Part shown: piece after piece, positions 18,529-27,016 of the stretch
Layout: every line of letters starts with the position of its first letter
How positions within the stretch are numbered: position 1 is the stretch's first letter
Assembly: GCF_000272005.1 (NCBI RefSeq)
Contig: NZ_AKKU01000015.1
Location: forward strand, 62,001 to 126,000
Source of the DNA: Alishewanella agri BL06
GTDB lineage: Bacteria; Pseudomonadota; Gammaproteobacteria; Enterobacterales; Alteromonadaceae
DNA: 64,000 bases
Direction of reading: 5' to 3'
Program-made: the position numbers and the translations under genes
The notes under the pieces: generated by a model
The model's input: the letters and a program-made list of their open reading frames with translations, nothing else
The model's database searches: none
What the model was told of the DNA's origin: nothing

Positions 18529-19896
18529 TTACCACCTTTTCTCATATTTTTTCCGCAGCCAGATGGCCAGCGCATTCAGGCTCAGCATTAACGCCAGCAG
18601 CACGATGATCGCCGCTGAGGTTCTGGCCTCAAAGAAATTACGTAATTCATTACCTTGCCACAGATAAATCTGTACCGGCAAAGCTGTAGATTGTTCAAAT
18701 GGACCTGCCGGTACCGACGCCACAAAGGATTTCATACCGATTAACAGCAACGGAGCGGTTTCGCCCAGCGCCTGCGCCACCCCGATAATGGCGCCAGTCA
18801 AAATGCCCGGTATGGCTAACGGTAATACATGGTGAAAGATTGCCTGCATCTTCGAGGCACCTAAGCCCAGCGCCGCTTGCCGGATCGATGGCGGTATCGC
18901 TTTTAAGGTCGAGCGGGTGGCGATAATGACAGTTGGCAGGGTCATTAATGATAACACCAAACCACCGACCACCGGCGCCGACATCGGCAGGTTAAACCAG
19001 CCGATAAACACCGCGGCACCGAGCAAACCAAACACGATAGAAGGTACCGCTGCCAGATTGTTGATATTCACTTCAACCAAATCGGTGAGTTTATTTTTTG
19101 GTGCAAACTCTTCCAGATAAATCGCGGCGGCGACACCCATAGGTACTGCCAGCAGGATCACCACCAGCATCATATATAAGGAGCCCATAAAGGCGCCAGC
19201 CAGACCGGCGGAGGCCAACGAGCTGCGCGAATCCGGGTTCATAAAGAGTGCAAAACTAAAACGATTCTGGATCACGCCCTCGGCAGCTAATTGGTCAACC
19301 CATTCCCGCACCTTGGCACTCAGCTGCTGCTGAGCATCCGGCAAACTGCGATCGATATTGCCTTTTAACCAGACGTCGATATTAGCATCGGTCAGTAAAT
19401 GCAGGGTTTTGGTTTGACCAACCAAAGTTGGATCAGCAATCACCAGATCCCGTAGCGCGAAACGTTCACCCGAAGTCACGATACGTGCCAGATCACGGCG
19501 ATGCTGCAACGCATCCGGGATCACTTTTTCCAGACCGGCCTGAATCAGCCGGTTGTAATTGACCATTCCCACCGCCGAGCGCCACGCCAGATCGCGCTCG
19601 CGAAAGTCATTATCAGATTCCTCTGCGCCCTGCACCGGCTGCTCCGGAATCTTCACTATTGCCGGATCAAAGTAAATATCCAGCGTGATGGTGGCCTGCC
19701 AGAACGCCGGCAAGCCTTTGGAGAAGATATTAATAAACAGCAGCGCCACCAACAACAAACTGCAGGCGACCGCACTGATACCCACACCACGGAATAGTTT
19801 TTCCTGGCGCTGGCGCCGTGCCAGCGATTGCTGCACCTTTTGCTGCACCTTAGACGGCGCCGGCAAGGGTTTCTTTTCAGTTTCTGCGACAGTCAT
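18529..19896 (-). CDS. pstA: Phosphate ABC transporter permease PstA (second system)
   Basis: 455-aa long-form PstA. An N-terminal cytoplasmic tail and membrane segment (about residues 38-60) precede a periplasmic insert of about 170 residues of the DUF3333 type. The permease domain follows, with the EAA loop [22 protein letters not shown] and [14 protein letters not shown]. It starts six bases after the pstC stop and almost abuts pstB. It differs enough from the first PstA that the two look like separate lineages, not a recent duplication. Confidence 0.94.
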   Translation of the reverse strand: MTVAETEKKPLPAPSKVQQKVQQSLARRQRQEKLFRGVGISAVACSLLLVALLFINIFSKGLPAFWQATITLDIYFDPAIVKIPEQPVQGAEESDNDFRERDLAWRSAVGMVNYNRLIQAGLEKVIPDALQHRRDLARIVTSGERFALRDLVIADPTLVGQTKTLHLLTDANIDVWLKGNIDRSLPDAQQQLSAKVREWVDQLAAEGVIQNRFSFALFMNPDSRSSLASAGLAGAFMGSLYMMLVVILLAVPMGVAAAIYLEEFAPKNKLTDLVEVNINNLAAVPSIVFGLLGAAVFIGWFNLPMSAPVVGGLVLSLMTLPTVIIATRSTLKAIPPSIRQAALGLGASKMQAIFHHVLPLAIPGILTGAIIGVAQALGETAPLLLIGMKSFVASVPAGPFEQSTALPVQIYLWQGNELRNFFEARTSAAIIVLLALMLSLNALAIWLRKKYEKRW

Positions 19897-19902
19897 CTTG
19901 GC

Positions 19903-21282
19903 TTACTCGTATTGTTCGCGATACTTACGGACGATCACCAGCGCAATAATATTCAGCAATAAGGTAATCACGAAGAGGGTTAGACCCAGGGCAAAGGCCA
20001 CTAACGATTGTGGGCTGGCAAAGTCATTATCACCGGTCAGCTGATTGACAATAGTTACTGTGACCGTCGATACCGCCTCGAACGGGTTAGCCGTCAGCGC
20101 CGGCGCATTACCAGCGGCCAGCACCACGATCATCGTTTCACCTATTGCCCGGCTCGCGGCCAGCAACACAGCCCCCACAATACCGGGTAAGGCAGCAGGT
20201 AATACCACCTTACGAATCGTTTCTGACTTAGTGGCGCCCAGGCCCAGCGAGCCATCGCGCAGTGCCTTGGGTACCTGAGTAATAATGTCATCAGACAAAG
20301 ACGAGATAAAAGGAATAATCATAATCCCCATTACTACCCCCGCAGTTAATGCGGAAGTGGCACGGATGGTCAGGCCCAGTGTTTGCCCCAGATCGGACAG
20401 AAAAGGACCGACAGTCACCAACGCAAAGAAGCCATAGACGATGGTCGGAATACCGGCCAAAACTTCAATCACCGGTTTTACCGTATTACGTAACTTAGCG
20501 GGCGCATATTCAGCCAGATAAATCGCCACCATTAAACCCAGTGGAATCGCGACTAATAATGCGATAACCGCAATCATCATGGTACCGCTTAACAACGGCA
20601 ATAAACCAAAGCTGCCCTGGTCGGTGGCGCCGGTAGTCGAGAACCGCGGGTTCCAGGTCGTGCCAAAAAAGAAGTCTGTCGGTTTGATAAAACTAAAAAA
20701 TTTCAGCGTCTCGGTCACCATCGACAACACAATGCCGATAGTGGTCAAAATGGCGATAGTTGAACAGATCACCAGCACTGCCTTCACGACCCGTTCCACC
20801 TGATGCCGGGCGCGGCGCTGTGGTGCAATTTTAAAGTAACTGAAGGTCAGGCCTGCTGCCGCAATCGCCGCCATCAACGCCGTTAGCATCAGACCGCTGC
20901 TATGCTGTAACTGCTGCATATAAGCTGCTGCTGCCAGTTCCCAATCAGCGGCTTCCGCGACGATGCCGAAATTTGCCGCCAGATTGGCAATCCGGCGCAG
21001 CGTTACCGCCACTGCCTGTGCATCCTGGCTCTGAATTTCCGGCGGTAAACTCTGCTGTACCAGTGCAGCTATCACATCAGGTGCCAACAGATTCCAAATA
21101 ACTAAGATAAAAAAAGCCGGTAATACGGCCCACAGCGCAACCATCATGCCGTAGTGCTGTGGTCGCGAATGCATCCGCTGTACCGGGTTAATTGTCGCTA
21201 CCTTGCGGCTGCGCACCATGCCTAGCTGATAGGCCATTGCCATCACTACCAGCAAGCATACAATTAACGTTAGGTTACTCAT
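19903..21282 (-). CDS. pstC: Phosphate ABC transporter permease PstC (second system)
   Basis: 459-aa permease. Three N-terminal membrane segments with a periplasmic stretch between precede a permease domain of six helices. Marks are AIYLAEYAP, GIPTIVYGFFALVTVGP, the EAA loop LGLGATKSETIRKVVLPAALPG and SRAIGETMIV. GGAG lies six bases before the start. Its own Pho box and the terminator behind pstS indicate that pstC-pstA-pstB forms a separate transcript from pstS. Confidence 0.95.
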   Translation of the reverse strand: MSNLTLIVCLLVVMAMAYQLGMVRSRKVATINPVQRMHSRPQHYGMMVALWAVLPAFFILVIWNLLAPDVIAALVQQSLPPEIQSQDAQAVAVTLRRIANLAANFGIVAEAADWELAAAAYMQQLQHSSGLMLTALMAAIAAAGLTFSYFKIAPQRRARHQVERVVKAVLVICSTIAILTTIGIVLSMVTETLKFFSFIKPTDFFFGTTWNPRFSTTGATDQGSFGLLPLLSGTMMIAVIALLVAIPLGLMVAIYLAEYAPAKLRNTVKPVIEVLAGIPTIVYGFFALVTVGPFLSDLGQTLGLTIRATSALTAGVVMGIMIIPFISSLSDDIITQVPKALRDGSLGLGATKSETIRKVVLPAALPGIVGAVLLAASRAIGETMIVVLAAGNAPALTANPFEAVSTVTVTIVNQLTGDNDFASPQSLVAFALGLTLFVITLLLNIIALVIVRKYREQYE

Positions 21283-21347
21283 CTTTGCTCCGTGTTAGCA
21301 GTGCGCCATTGCCCTGCAGCCAAAGGTCGACAGCATAAACGCCAAAA

Positions 21348-21365
21348 ATGACAGTTTTATTACAG
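21348..21365 (-). promoter_or_regulatory. Pho box upstream of pstC
   Basis: Minus strand CTGTAATAAAACTGTCAT is nearly ideal for PhoB and begins 66 bp upstream of pstC, just past the pstS terminator. Confidence 0.85.
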
Positions 21366-21379
21366 CCAGCGTAAGTGGC

Positions 21380-21411
21380 GAAAAAAGAGCCGACGGGCGA
21401 CTCTTTTTTAT
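21380..21411 (-). terminator. pstS terminator
   Basis: On the minus strand a 12-bp AAAAAAGAGTCG / CGGCTCTTTTTT stem (one G-U pair, five-base loop) ends in T residues, 16 bp after pstS. It separates pstS from pstCAB. Confidence 0.85.
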
Positions 21412-21426
21412 TAAGCATAGTTCAGA

Positions 21427-22455
21427 TTACAGTGACTGCTTGCTGCGAATTTGCTGCAGTATCTGCTCACGCTCATCATCTGATAACGGAATTAAACCTA
21501 CCGCTTCTAACGGGCTACCAAAACCTGAGGTGGCATCTGCTACGAAGAACTCGGCAAATTCCTGTAAACCCGGGATCACACCAATGTGTGCGCCTTTGAC
21601 ATAGAAGAACAATGGGCGGGCTACCGGATACTGACCAGACAACACCGTATCAACGGTCGGCACGACACCACTAACGGTCGCTACCTTGATCCGGTCACGG
21701 TTATTTTCATAGAAGGTTAACCCAAAGACACCAATCGCATCTCTCTGTGCTTGTAAACGCGCCAGAGTTTCAGTGTAGTCACCGGCAATTTCTACTACCC
21801 GGCCATCGGTACGCATCGCAACACAGAATTTACCCTGGTCATCTTTGCTCATGGCTTTGACTTCCGGTAATTCCTGACAACCCGGAACCACAACCTTCTC
21901 TTCATAGACTTCACGGGTACCATGGTTAGAACCCGGGATCGCCAGCAGAATGTTTTGATCTGGTAAGCTGGCATCAATCTGGCGCCAGTTAGTATAAGGG
22001 TTAGCGACCATTTTGCCATTTTGTGGTACTTGCGCTGCCTGCGCCAGGAACACATGTTCTGGTTTCAACGCAAAATCACCGGCATCAATCCGTGACGCAA
22101 ACACGATACCGTCATAGCCGATTTTGACTTCAATAATTGAATTTACACCATTGGCTTTACAGGCTTCTACTTCACCCGGACGCATTGGCCGTGATGAATT
22201 GGCGATATCAATAGTGTTGGTACCGACGCCCTGACAGAACTGGCGTAAACCGCCTGACGAACCACCTGAACCGACGACCGGTGTTTTAAACTGGGCAAAG
22301 TTATTACCAAATTCTTCTGCTGCAACCGATGAGAACGGTAATACCGACGACGAACCGGCAATTTGGATAGTATCACGCGTGCTTTGCGCAACGGCCTGCA
22401 GACTGATGCTGACAGCTGCAGCGACGACAACGGTGTGTAATTTTGACATTTTCAT
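21427..22455 (-). CDS. pstS: Phosphate-binding protein PstS (second system)
   Basis: Periplasmic phosphate-binding protein, 342 aa. Signal peptide ends at LQAVAQ; phosphate-contact motifs are IAGSSSVLPFSS, VGSGGSSGGLRQFC and PGSNHGTREVYEE. An in-frame ORF extends 99 residues upstream but lacks any signal features. ATG 22455 with GAGGG eight bases upstream gives a normal export signal, so I place the start there. A Pho box lies 54 bp upstream and a terminator directly downstream, giving a monocistronic, highly inducible unit. It is immediately downstream of a chemoreceptor gene. Confidence 0.95.
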   Translation of the reverse strand: MKMSKLHTVVVAAAVSISLQAVAQSTRDTIQIAGSSSVLPFSSVAAEEFGNNFAQFKTPVVGSGGSSGGLRQFCQGVGTNTIDIANSSRPMRPGEVEACKANGVNSIIEVKIGYDGIVFASRIDAGDFALKPEHVFLAQAAQVPQNGKMVANPYTNWRQIDASLPDQNILLAIPGSNHGTREVYEEKVVVPGCQELPEVKAMSKDDQGKFCVAMRTDGRVVEIAGDYTETLARLQAQRDAIGVFGLTFYENNRDRIKVATVSGVVPTVDTVLSGQYPVARPLFFYVKGAHIGVIPGLQEFAEFFVADATSGFGSPLEAVGLIPLSDDEREQILQQIRSKQSL

Positions 22456-22508
22456 CTGGAGTACCCTCAGTACCTGCTTAGTTGATGCACTCAGTTTGCG
22501 ATATTTTT

Positions 22509-22526
22509 GTGACACTAATATGACAA
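22509..22526 (-). promoter_or_regulatory. Pho box upstream of pstS
   Basis: Minus strand TTGTCATATTAGTGTCAC: two near-perfect half sites, 54-71 bp before the pstS start and just after the chemoreceptor stop. Confidence 0.88.
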
Positions 22527-22534
22527 ACGGCAAA

Positions 22535-24175
22535 TCAAACCACTTTAAATGAACGCCACCCCTGCTCCAGCTGTGCAGCGACAGCTGAGAGTTGTTCGCT
22601 GGCCTGTGCGGATGCCGCTGTGCCCTGATGCAACTGCTGGCTGGCATCATGTAAGCGATTAATGCCCTGATTAAAACGCACGGCCAGTTGCTGTTGCTCG
22701 GCACTGGCGCTGACAATTCTGGCATTAAAATTGTGTAGCGCTGTGACTTCATTGGCTAACTCGCCAAACATCTGCTCGGTTTGCCGTGCCAGCTGCACAC
22801 TGTGTAATGCCCGCTGATCGGCGACACTGATCCCTGCCAACGCCTTGTCAGCTTGTTGCTGCAAGCTGACTATCATTTGCCGGATCGATTCCGTTGCCGC
22901 TTTCGTATTCGCAGACAGGGTCCGGACTTCATCGGCAACGACCGAAAAGCCCCGGCCGGCCTCGCCAGCGCGTGCCGCTTCAATGGCGGCATTCAGCGCC
23001 AGCAAATTGGTTTGCTCGGAGATCTTGCCTATCACTTCCAGCACCCCGGAAATTTTTGCCGAGTCTTGCTGCAAGGCTGCGGTAAGCTTAGCACTTTGTG
23101 CCAATTCTGCCGCAAGTTGTTCGGCACTCTGCATACTGGCTTGACTCACCTGTCGCCCGTTGGCGCAGCGTTCTGTCGCCTCCTGGGCAGTTTCCGATGC
23201 CGCTTGCGTTTGCGCGGTTACCTGCTGTAATGCCTGCTGCATTTCAGCGGCTGCCAGCGCCAGCTGGTCTGCTTGCTGAGCTTGTTCAGCCGCCCCGCCC
23301 TTAACCTGTTCACCAAAGGCAGAAACCTCTGTTGCCTGCTGACTAAGCTGGGCTGCGCTCACCCCTAATTGTTGCAGCAAGTCTGCAAATCGCTGCAACA
23401 TCCGATTAAGTGCGGTTGCGGCTTCTGCTATTTCGTCCTGGCCCTGCGCATTGGCACGCAGCGTTAAATCCGCATCCTGCTCCAATCGCAACAACAAATC
23501 GCGTAATTGGCGCAGTGGCAAATTAACGGCTCGCCGGGTGCGCCAAATCAACGCCAAAATCAGCAGCGCTAATAACAGGCCCCCGAGCAGATAAACTTGC
23601 AACATCAGCTGAGTCAGGGCTGTGGCTTGATCCCGTACTTTCGCCGCCGTCGCAATTTGCTGCTGAATAAATTGGTCAGCTAGATCGGTAAACGGCTGGA
23701 TCTGCTGCTTCACCTCGTTACTAATCGTCGACTCATTTAAAATTCTGACCAGCAAAGCGTCTGTTCCGACATAACCAATCCAGTCCTGATAGTGCTTCAA
23801 AGCCCGGGCAAACGTCTGATCCAGCTCGGTAAAGGCCGCGGCTGTCTCTTCGCTATCTACGACCCGCTGCGCCTGAAATTGCTGCCAGTGTAATTCGGCC
23901 TGTTGCAGCAGAGTGGTGACCTTAGTATGGGTTGCCTCGGCTGAAGCCCAACCAGTTCGATATTGCTGGAGCTCAGCCAGACCTTGTTGCTGCAGGATCT
24001 TCTGCGTATGCATGACGTCAGCCAGAATCACCAGGTGTTCGCTGTATAAGCGGTTAAACAGTTGATCTTTCTCGTTGGCAGCATAAAATGAAGCCAATAA
24101 CACCGCGACCAGTAATCCCAGAGGTACCAACCCTAACAGCATTACCCTGGTCGCAATTTTTATCCCGAACGTCAT
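22535..24175 (-). CDS. Methyl-accepting chemotaxis protein, predicted Pho-regulated
   Basis: 546-aa chemoreceptor. Membrane segment 1 at about 9-30 is followed by a helical periplasmic sensor domain (about 31-190, four-helix-bundle style), membrane segment 2 at about 192-212, HAMP (about 213-265) and the signalling domain. The conserved hairpin tip reads [19 protein letters not shown], with [12 protein letters not shown] after it. Gln/Glu/Ala-rich stretches suit methylation helices. A Pho box lies 51 bp upstream, and pstS is the next gene on the same strand. Phosphate, or phosphate-loaded PstS, is therefore the best guess for its stimulus. Confidence 0.94.
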   Translation of the reverse strand: MTFGIKIATRVMLLGLVPLGLLVAVLLASFYAANEKDQLFNRLYSEHLVILADVMHTQKILQQQGLAELQQYRTGWASAEATHTKVTTLLQQAELHWQQFQAQRVVDSEETAAAFTELDQTFARALKHYQDWIGYVGTDALLVRILNESTISNEVKQQIQPFTDLADQFIQQQIATAAKVRDQATALTQLMLQVYLLGGLLLALLILALIWRTRRAVNLPLRQLRDLLLRLEQDADLTLRANAQGQDEIAEAATALNRMLQRFADLLQQLGVSAAQLSQQATEVSAFGEQVKGGAAEQAQQADQLALAAAEMQQALQQVTAQTQAASETAQEATERCANGRQVSQASMQSAEQLAAELAQSAKLTAALQQDSAKISGVLEVIGKISEQTNLLALNAAIEAARAGEAGRGFSVVADEVRTLSANTKAATESIRQMIVSLQQQADKALAGISVADQRALHSVQLARQTEQMFGELANEVTALHNFNARIVSASAEQQQLAVRFNQGINRLHDASQQLHQGTAASAQASEQLSAVAAQLEQGWRSFKVV

Positions 24176-24225
24176 CGCTTTCTCCTCAGCCAGCCTTTCG
24201 CTGCGGCGAACCTTAGCAGTGCGAT

Positions 24226-24243
24226 ATGACTTTTTTATGACAA
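24226..24243 (-). promoter_or_regulatory. Pho box upstream of chemoreceptor gene
   Basis: Minus strand TTGTCATAAAAAAGTCAT, two strong half sites 11 bp apart, 51 bp before the chemoreceptor start. The divergent gene folM begins 83 bp away on the other side. Confidence 0.82.
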
Positions 24244-24325
24244 CGAAGTGATCGCAGCAACTGAGCTAAACCGCGTATTGCACGTAAAAAGCCGAACGTA
24301 TCCGAATCAAGCGAATAAACACCTT

Positions 24326-25063
24326 ATGCAGAACGAAATTATTGTAATCACCGGCGCCGCGCAACGCGTTGGCCTGGCATTGGCGTTAGATCTACAACAA
24401 GCGGGTTATCAGGTTGTCGCCAGCTACCGATCGGTGCGGCCCGGGCTGGAGCAGTTGCAGGCCGCCGGCGTCATAACTCTACAATGTGATTTAACCGACT
24501 TACCCAGCCTGGCGAACTTTATCAGCCAGCTACAAAGCTTGGGCCCACTGCGGGCACTGATTCACAATGCCTCAGACTGGCGCAAAGATCCGCCAGCACA
24601 GCACCAGAGCCTGCTACAACAACTGGAAGCCGAAGCAGCCAGTTTTGATTATCTGCAGCAGGTGCATGCCAGAGCGCCTTATTTACTGAACCGGGCCTTG
24701 CTGCCGCAACTGCAGCAAAGTGAGCAGGCGGATATTATTCAGTTAAGTGATTTTGTCGCCAGTGTTGGCAGTGCTAAACATATTGCCTATGCCGCCTCAA
24801 AAGCCGCGCTGGAAAATCTGACACTCTCCTTTGCCCGCCAGTTTGCCCCCGGCATTAAGGTCAATACCATAGCGCCAGCCCTACTGATGTTTAATGCCGG
24901 AGATGGCGAAGACTATAAACAGCAGGCTTTGCAAAAGTCGTTACTGCAAACCGAACCGGGTGCACAGGAAGTGGTTAAGGCGGTCAATTATATTTTGAGC
25001 AGCCGATACCTGACCGGCCGGGTGTTAGCTTTGGACGGCGGACGGCATTTAAACCTGCCCTGA
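24326..25063 (+). CDS. folM: Dihydromonapterin/dihydrofolate reductase, FolM-type SDR
   Basis: 245-aa short-chain dehydrogenase that reduces dihydromonapterin (and weakly dihydrofolate) with NADPH. Cofactor motif TGAAQRVG at the N-terminus, IHNASDW in place of NNAG, catalytic Tyr-Lys in IAYAASKAALENLT, and the FolM-like end LTGRVLALDGGRHLNLP. I place the start at 24326, where homology-like sequence begins, although the ribosome site there is weak and the frame is open 78 bases upstream. A terminator follows. Confidence 0.87.
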   Translation: MQNEIIVITGAAQRVGLALALDLQQAGYQVVASYRSVRPGLEQLQAAGVITLQCDLTDLPSLANFISQLQSLGPLRALIHNASDWRKDPPAQHQSLLQQLEAEAASFDYLQQVHARAPYLLNRALLPQLQQSEQADIIQLSDFVASVGSAKHIAYAASKAALENLTLSFARQFAPGIKVNTIAPALLMFNAGDGEDYKQQALQKSLLQTEPGAQEVVKAVNYILSSRYLTGRVLALDGGRHLNLP

Positions 25064-25077
25064 TTCGTTACCCTGAT

Positions 25078-25108
25078 AAAAAACGCCGGCAAATTGCCGG
25101 CGCTTTTG
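25078..25108. terminator. Bidirectional terminator folM / HiPIP
   Basis: 7-bp stem CGCCGGC / GCCGGCG with a five-base loop, flanked by AAAAAA on the left and CTTTT on the right. It works for folM (plus) and the convergent HiPIP gene (minus). Confidence 0.8.
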
Positions 25109-25123
25109 TACCAGGAAAAAGTT

Positions 25124-25414
25124 TTACACCTTCTTCACCCAGGCAGAGCACCAGCCTTCCGCAGCCACCAACTTGCCCGGGAAAATGGCACATGGCCGCC
25201 ATTCCTGACCATCTTCACCCTGGATCAGATTACAGTTGGCACATTTCTGATCAGCTTTTTCTGATTTATGGGTGTATTTCATGGCGGCAGCCAGGGGATC
25301 ATCCAGCTTTACCGGCTCAGCGGCAAAGGCGCGCAAACTGACGCCACCAACAGTCATACCGATGACGGCGCCGGCTGAAATCTTAAAGAAATTACGACGG
25401 TTAATATTATTCAT
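25124..25414 (-). CDS. High-potential iron-sulfur protein (HiPIP)
   Basis: 96-aa periplasmic electron carrier with one [4Fe-4S] cluster. The twin-arginine signal (NRRNFFKIS then a hydrophobic stretch to AFAA) exports it folded. Four cluster cysteines are visible in KCANCNL, RPCAIFPG and GWCSAWV with family spacing. HiPIPs donate electrons to photosynthetic reaction centres or to terminal oxidases and reductases; no photosynthesis gene is seen here, so a respiratory role is more likely. An FNR-like palindrome lies 55-68 bp upstream. Confidence 0.95.
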   Translation of the reverse strand: MNNINRRNFFKISAGAVIGMTVGGVSLRAFAAEPVKLDDPLAAAMKYTHKSEKADQKCANCNLIQGEDGQEWRPCAIFPGKLVAAEGWCSAWVKKV

Positions 25415-25468
25415 TCTGAAACTCCTGCATTGTTTAGTAAATAATACTGGGGATCCGTCTGCGCGGAT

Positions 25469-25482
25469 TTGATAAATATCAA
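25469..25482. promoter_or_regulatory. FNR-type box
   Basis: TTGATAAATATCAA fits the FNR consensus TTGAT-N4-ATCAA exactly. It is 55-68 bp upstream of the HiPIP start, suitable for class II activation, and 224 bp upstream of the divergent DUF819 gene. The rest of 25415-25705 shows nothing convincing. Confidence 0.7.
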
Positions 25483-25705
25483 CTTTAGCCGCTTTAGAGG
25501 TTAGCAGATAACGCCATACCGGGCGACCTATATTAGGTATTAATTGTGTTTAAGCCACTGCCGATTTTTGTGCCTGGCTGTGTCAGCGTGTTGCCAGCAG
25601 ACCACATTTTACGGCACACTGCCGCAGGCAGCTGGCAAACATTAACCCTGCTGCGTTATGTTGCGACTTTAATCCAGGCTGCGGCCTTAACTACAAGAAT
25701 AATAT

Positions 25706-26944
25706 ATGCAAGAAACCACTGTTCTGATCACTAATGATGCCGTAGTACTGGGCATCCTGGCGGTGATCCTGGGGCTGGTGTTCTATACCAGCCATAGCGA
25801 AAACCGTTACTGCAAAGCCTTTTACCGTTACGTTCCGGCATTGTTACTCTGCTACTTTCTCCCATCGTTACTTAACAGCTTTGGCATTATCGACGGTGAG
25901 GGGTCATCCCTATACAAGATGGCATCGCGCTATCTGTTACCGGCCAGTCTGGTGTTGCTGACCTTAAGTGTCGACTTTAAAGCCATCCTGGGTCTCGGCC
26001 CTAAAGCCTTAATCATGTTTTTAACCGGTACCGCTGGCATTATTATCGGTGGCCCTCTGGCGCTACTGATGCTTGGGAGTCTCTACCCGGAGGCTCTTGG
26101 TGGCGATATCTGGCGTGGCATGACCACCATTGCCGGTAGTTGGATCGGCGGTGGCGCCAACCAGGCTGCTATGAAAGAAGTGTTTAACGTCGATGGCAGT
26201 ATCTTCTCAGTGATGATCACGGTCGATGTGATCGTTGCCAATATCTGGATGGCGGTACTGCTGTTTATGGCCAGCCGTGCCAGCTATTTCGATCATAAGA
26301 CCGGCGCCGATACCAGTGCGATTCGTCATCTGCAGCAGAAAATTGAACAATATCATGCTGAAAATGCGCGAATTCCTCAGGTTACCGACTTAATACTGAT
26401 TTTGGCGGTGGCCTTTGGTGTAACCGGCTTGTCGCACTTACTGGCCGATCTGATTGTGCCGTGGATTGAGCGCGAGGCCCCACATTTAGAAATGTACAGC
26501 CTGACCAGCTCCTTTTTCTGGATTGTGGTGATTGCCACTACCGTGGGTTTACTGTTATCCGGTACTAAGGTCCGGAAACTGGAAGCGGTCGGCGCCTCTA
26601 AGCTTGGCACCGTATTTTTATATGTTCTGGTCGCCACCATCGGTATGCATATGGACGTCACGGCGATCTTAGACTATCCGGAGATGTTCCTGGTGGGTAT
26701 TGTCTGGATGGCCTGTCATGCCGGCCTGATGTTGTTTGTCGCACGTCTGATAAAGGCGCCGTTATTTTATATGGCAGTCGGGAGTCAGGCTAATGTCGGC
26801 GGTGCAGCCTCTGCGCCGGTAGTTGCCGCAGCCTTTCATCCATCGCTGGCACCGGTTGGTGTCTTGCTGGCTGTGTTAGGTTATGGTTTAGGCACTTACG
26901 GAGCCTATATCTGTGGTTTGATTCTGCAGCAGGTCGCGCCCTAA
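25706..26944 (+). CDS. DUF819 family membrane protein
   Basis: 412-aa integral membrane protein with about ten to twelve hydrophobic segments. DUF819 (YjcL-like) signatures are GSWIGGGANQAAMKEVF near residue 150 and VGSQANVGGAASAPVVAAAF near residue 355, Gly/Asn-rich paired motifs in inverted halves like those of secondary transporters. The substrate is unknown. It is a single-gene unit ending at a strong terminator shared with typA. Confidence 0.85.
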   Translation: MQETTVLITNDAVVLGILAVILGLVFYTSHSENRYCKAFYRYVPALLLCYFLPSLLNSFGIIDGEGSSLYKMASRYLLPASLVLLTLSVDFKAILGLGPKALIMFLTGTAGIIIGGPLALLMLGSLYPEALGGDIWRGMTTIAGSWIGGGANQAAMKEVFNVDGSIFSVMITVDVIVANIWMAVLLFMASRASYFDHKTGADTSAIRHLQQKIEQYHAENARIPQVTDLILILAVAFGVTGLSHLLADLIVPWIEREAPHLEMYSLTSSFFWIVVIATTVGLLLSGTKVRKLEAVGASKLGTVFLYVLVATIGMHMDVTAILDYPEMFLVGIVWMACHAGLMLFVARLIKAPLFYMAVGSQANVGGAASAPVVAAAFHPSLAPVGVLLAVLGYGLGTYGAYICGLILQQVAP

Positions 26945-26964
26945 GCATCGGTAACCCAAGCCGA

Positions 26965-27000
26965 TAAAAAAAGCCCCGGCAAGGTTGCCGGGGCTTTTTG
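26965..27000. terminator. Bidirectional terminator DUF819 / typA
   Basis: Stem AAAAAGCCCCGGCAA / TTGCCGGGGCTTTTT with a small loop, A-tract on one side and T-tract on the other, between the two convergent genes. Confidence 0.9.
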
Positions 27001-27016
27001 TTACCGGGTAAGACGC

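Noticed and set aside
22853-23230. 125-codon ORF antisense to the chemoreceptor
   Set aside because: Composition follows the reverse strand of a strongly coding Gln/Ala-rich gene; no start signal or family resemblance.
25546-25734. 62-codon ORF before the DUF819 gene
   Set aside because: Overlaps the DUF819 start, lacks an ATG with ribosome site and shows no domain or signal.
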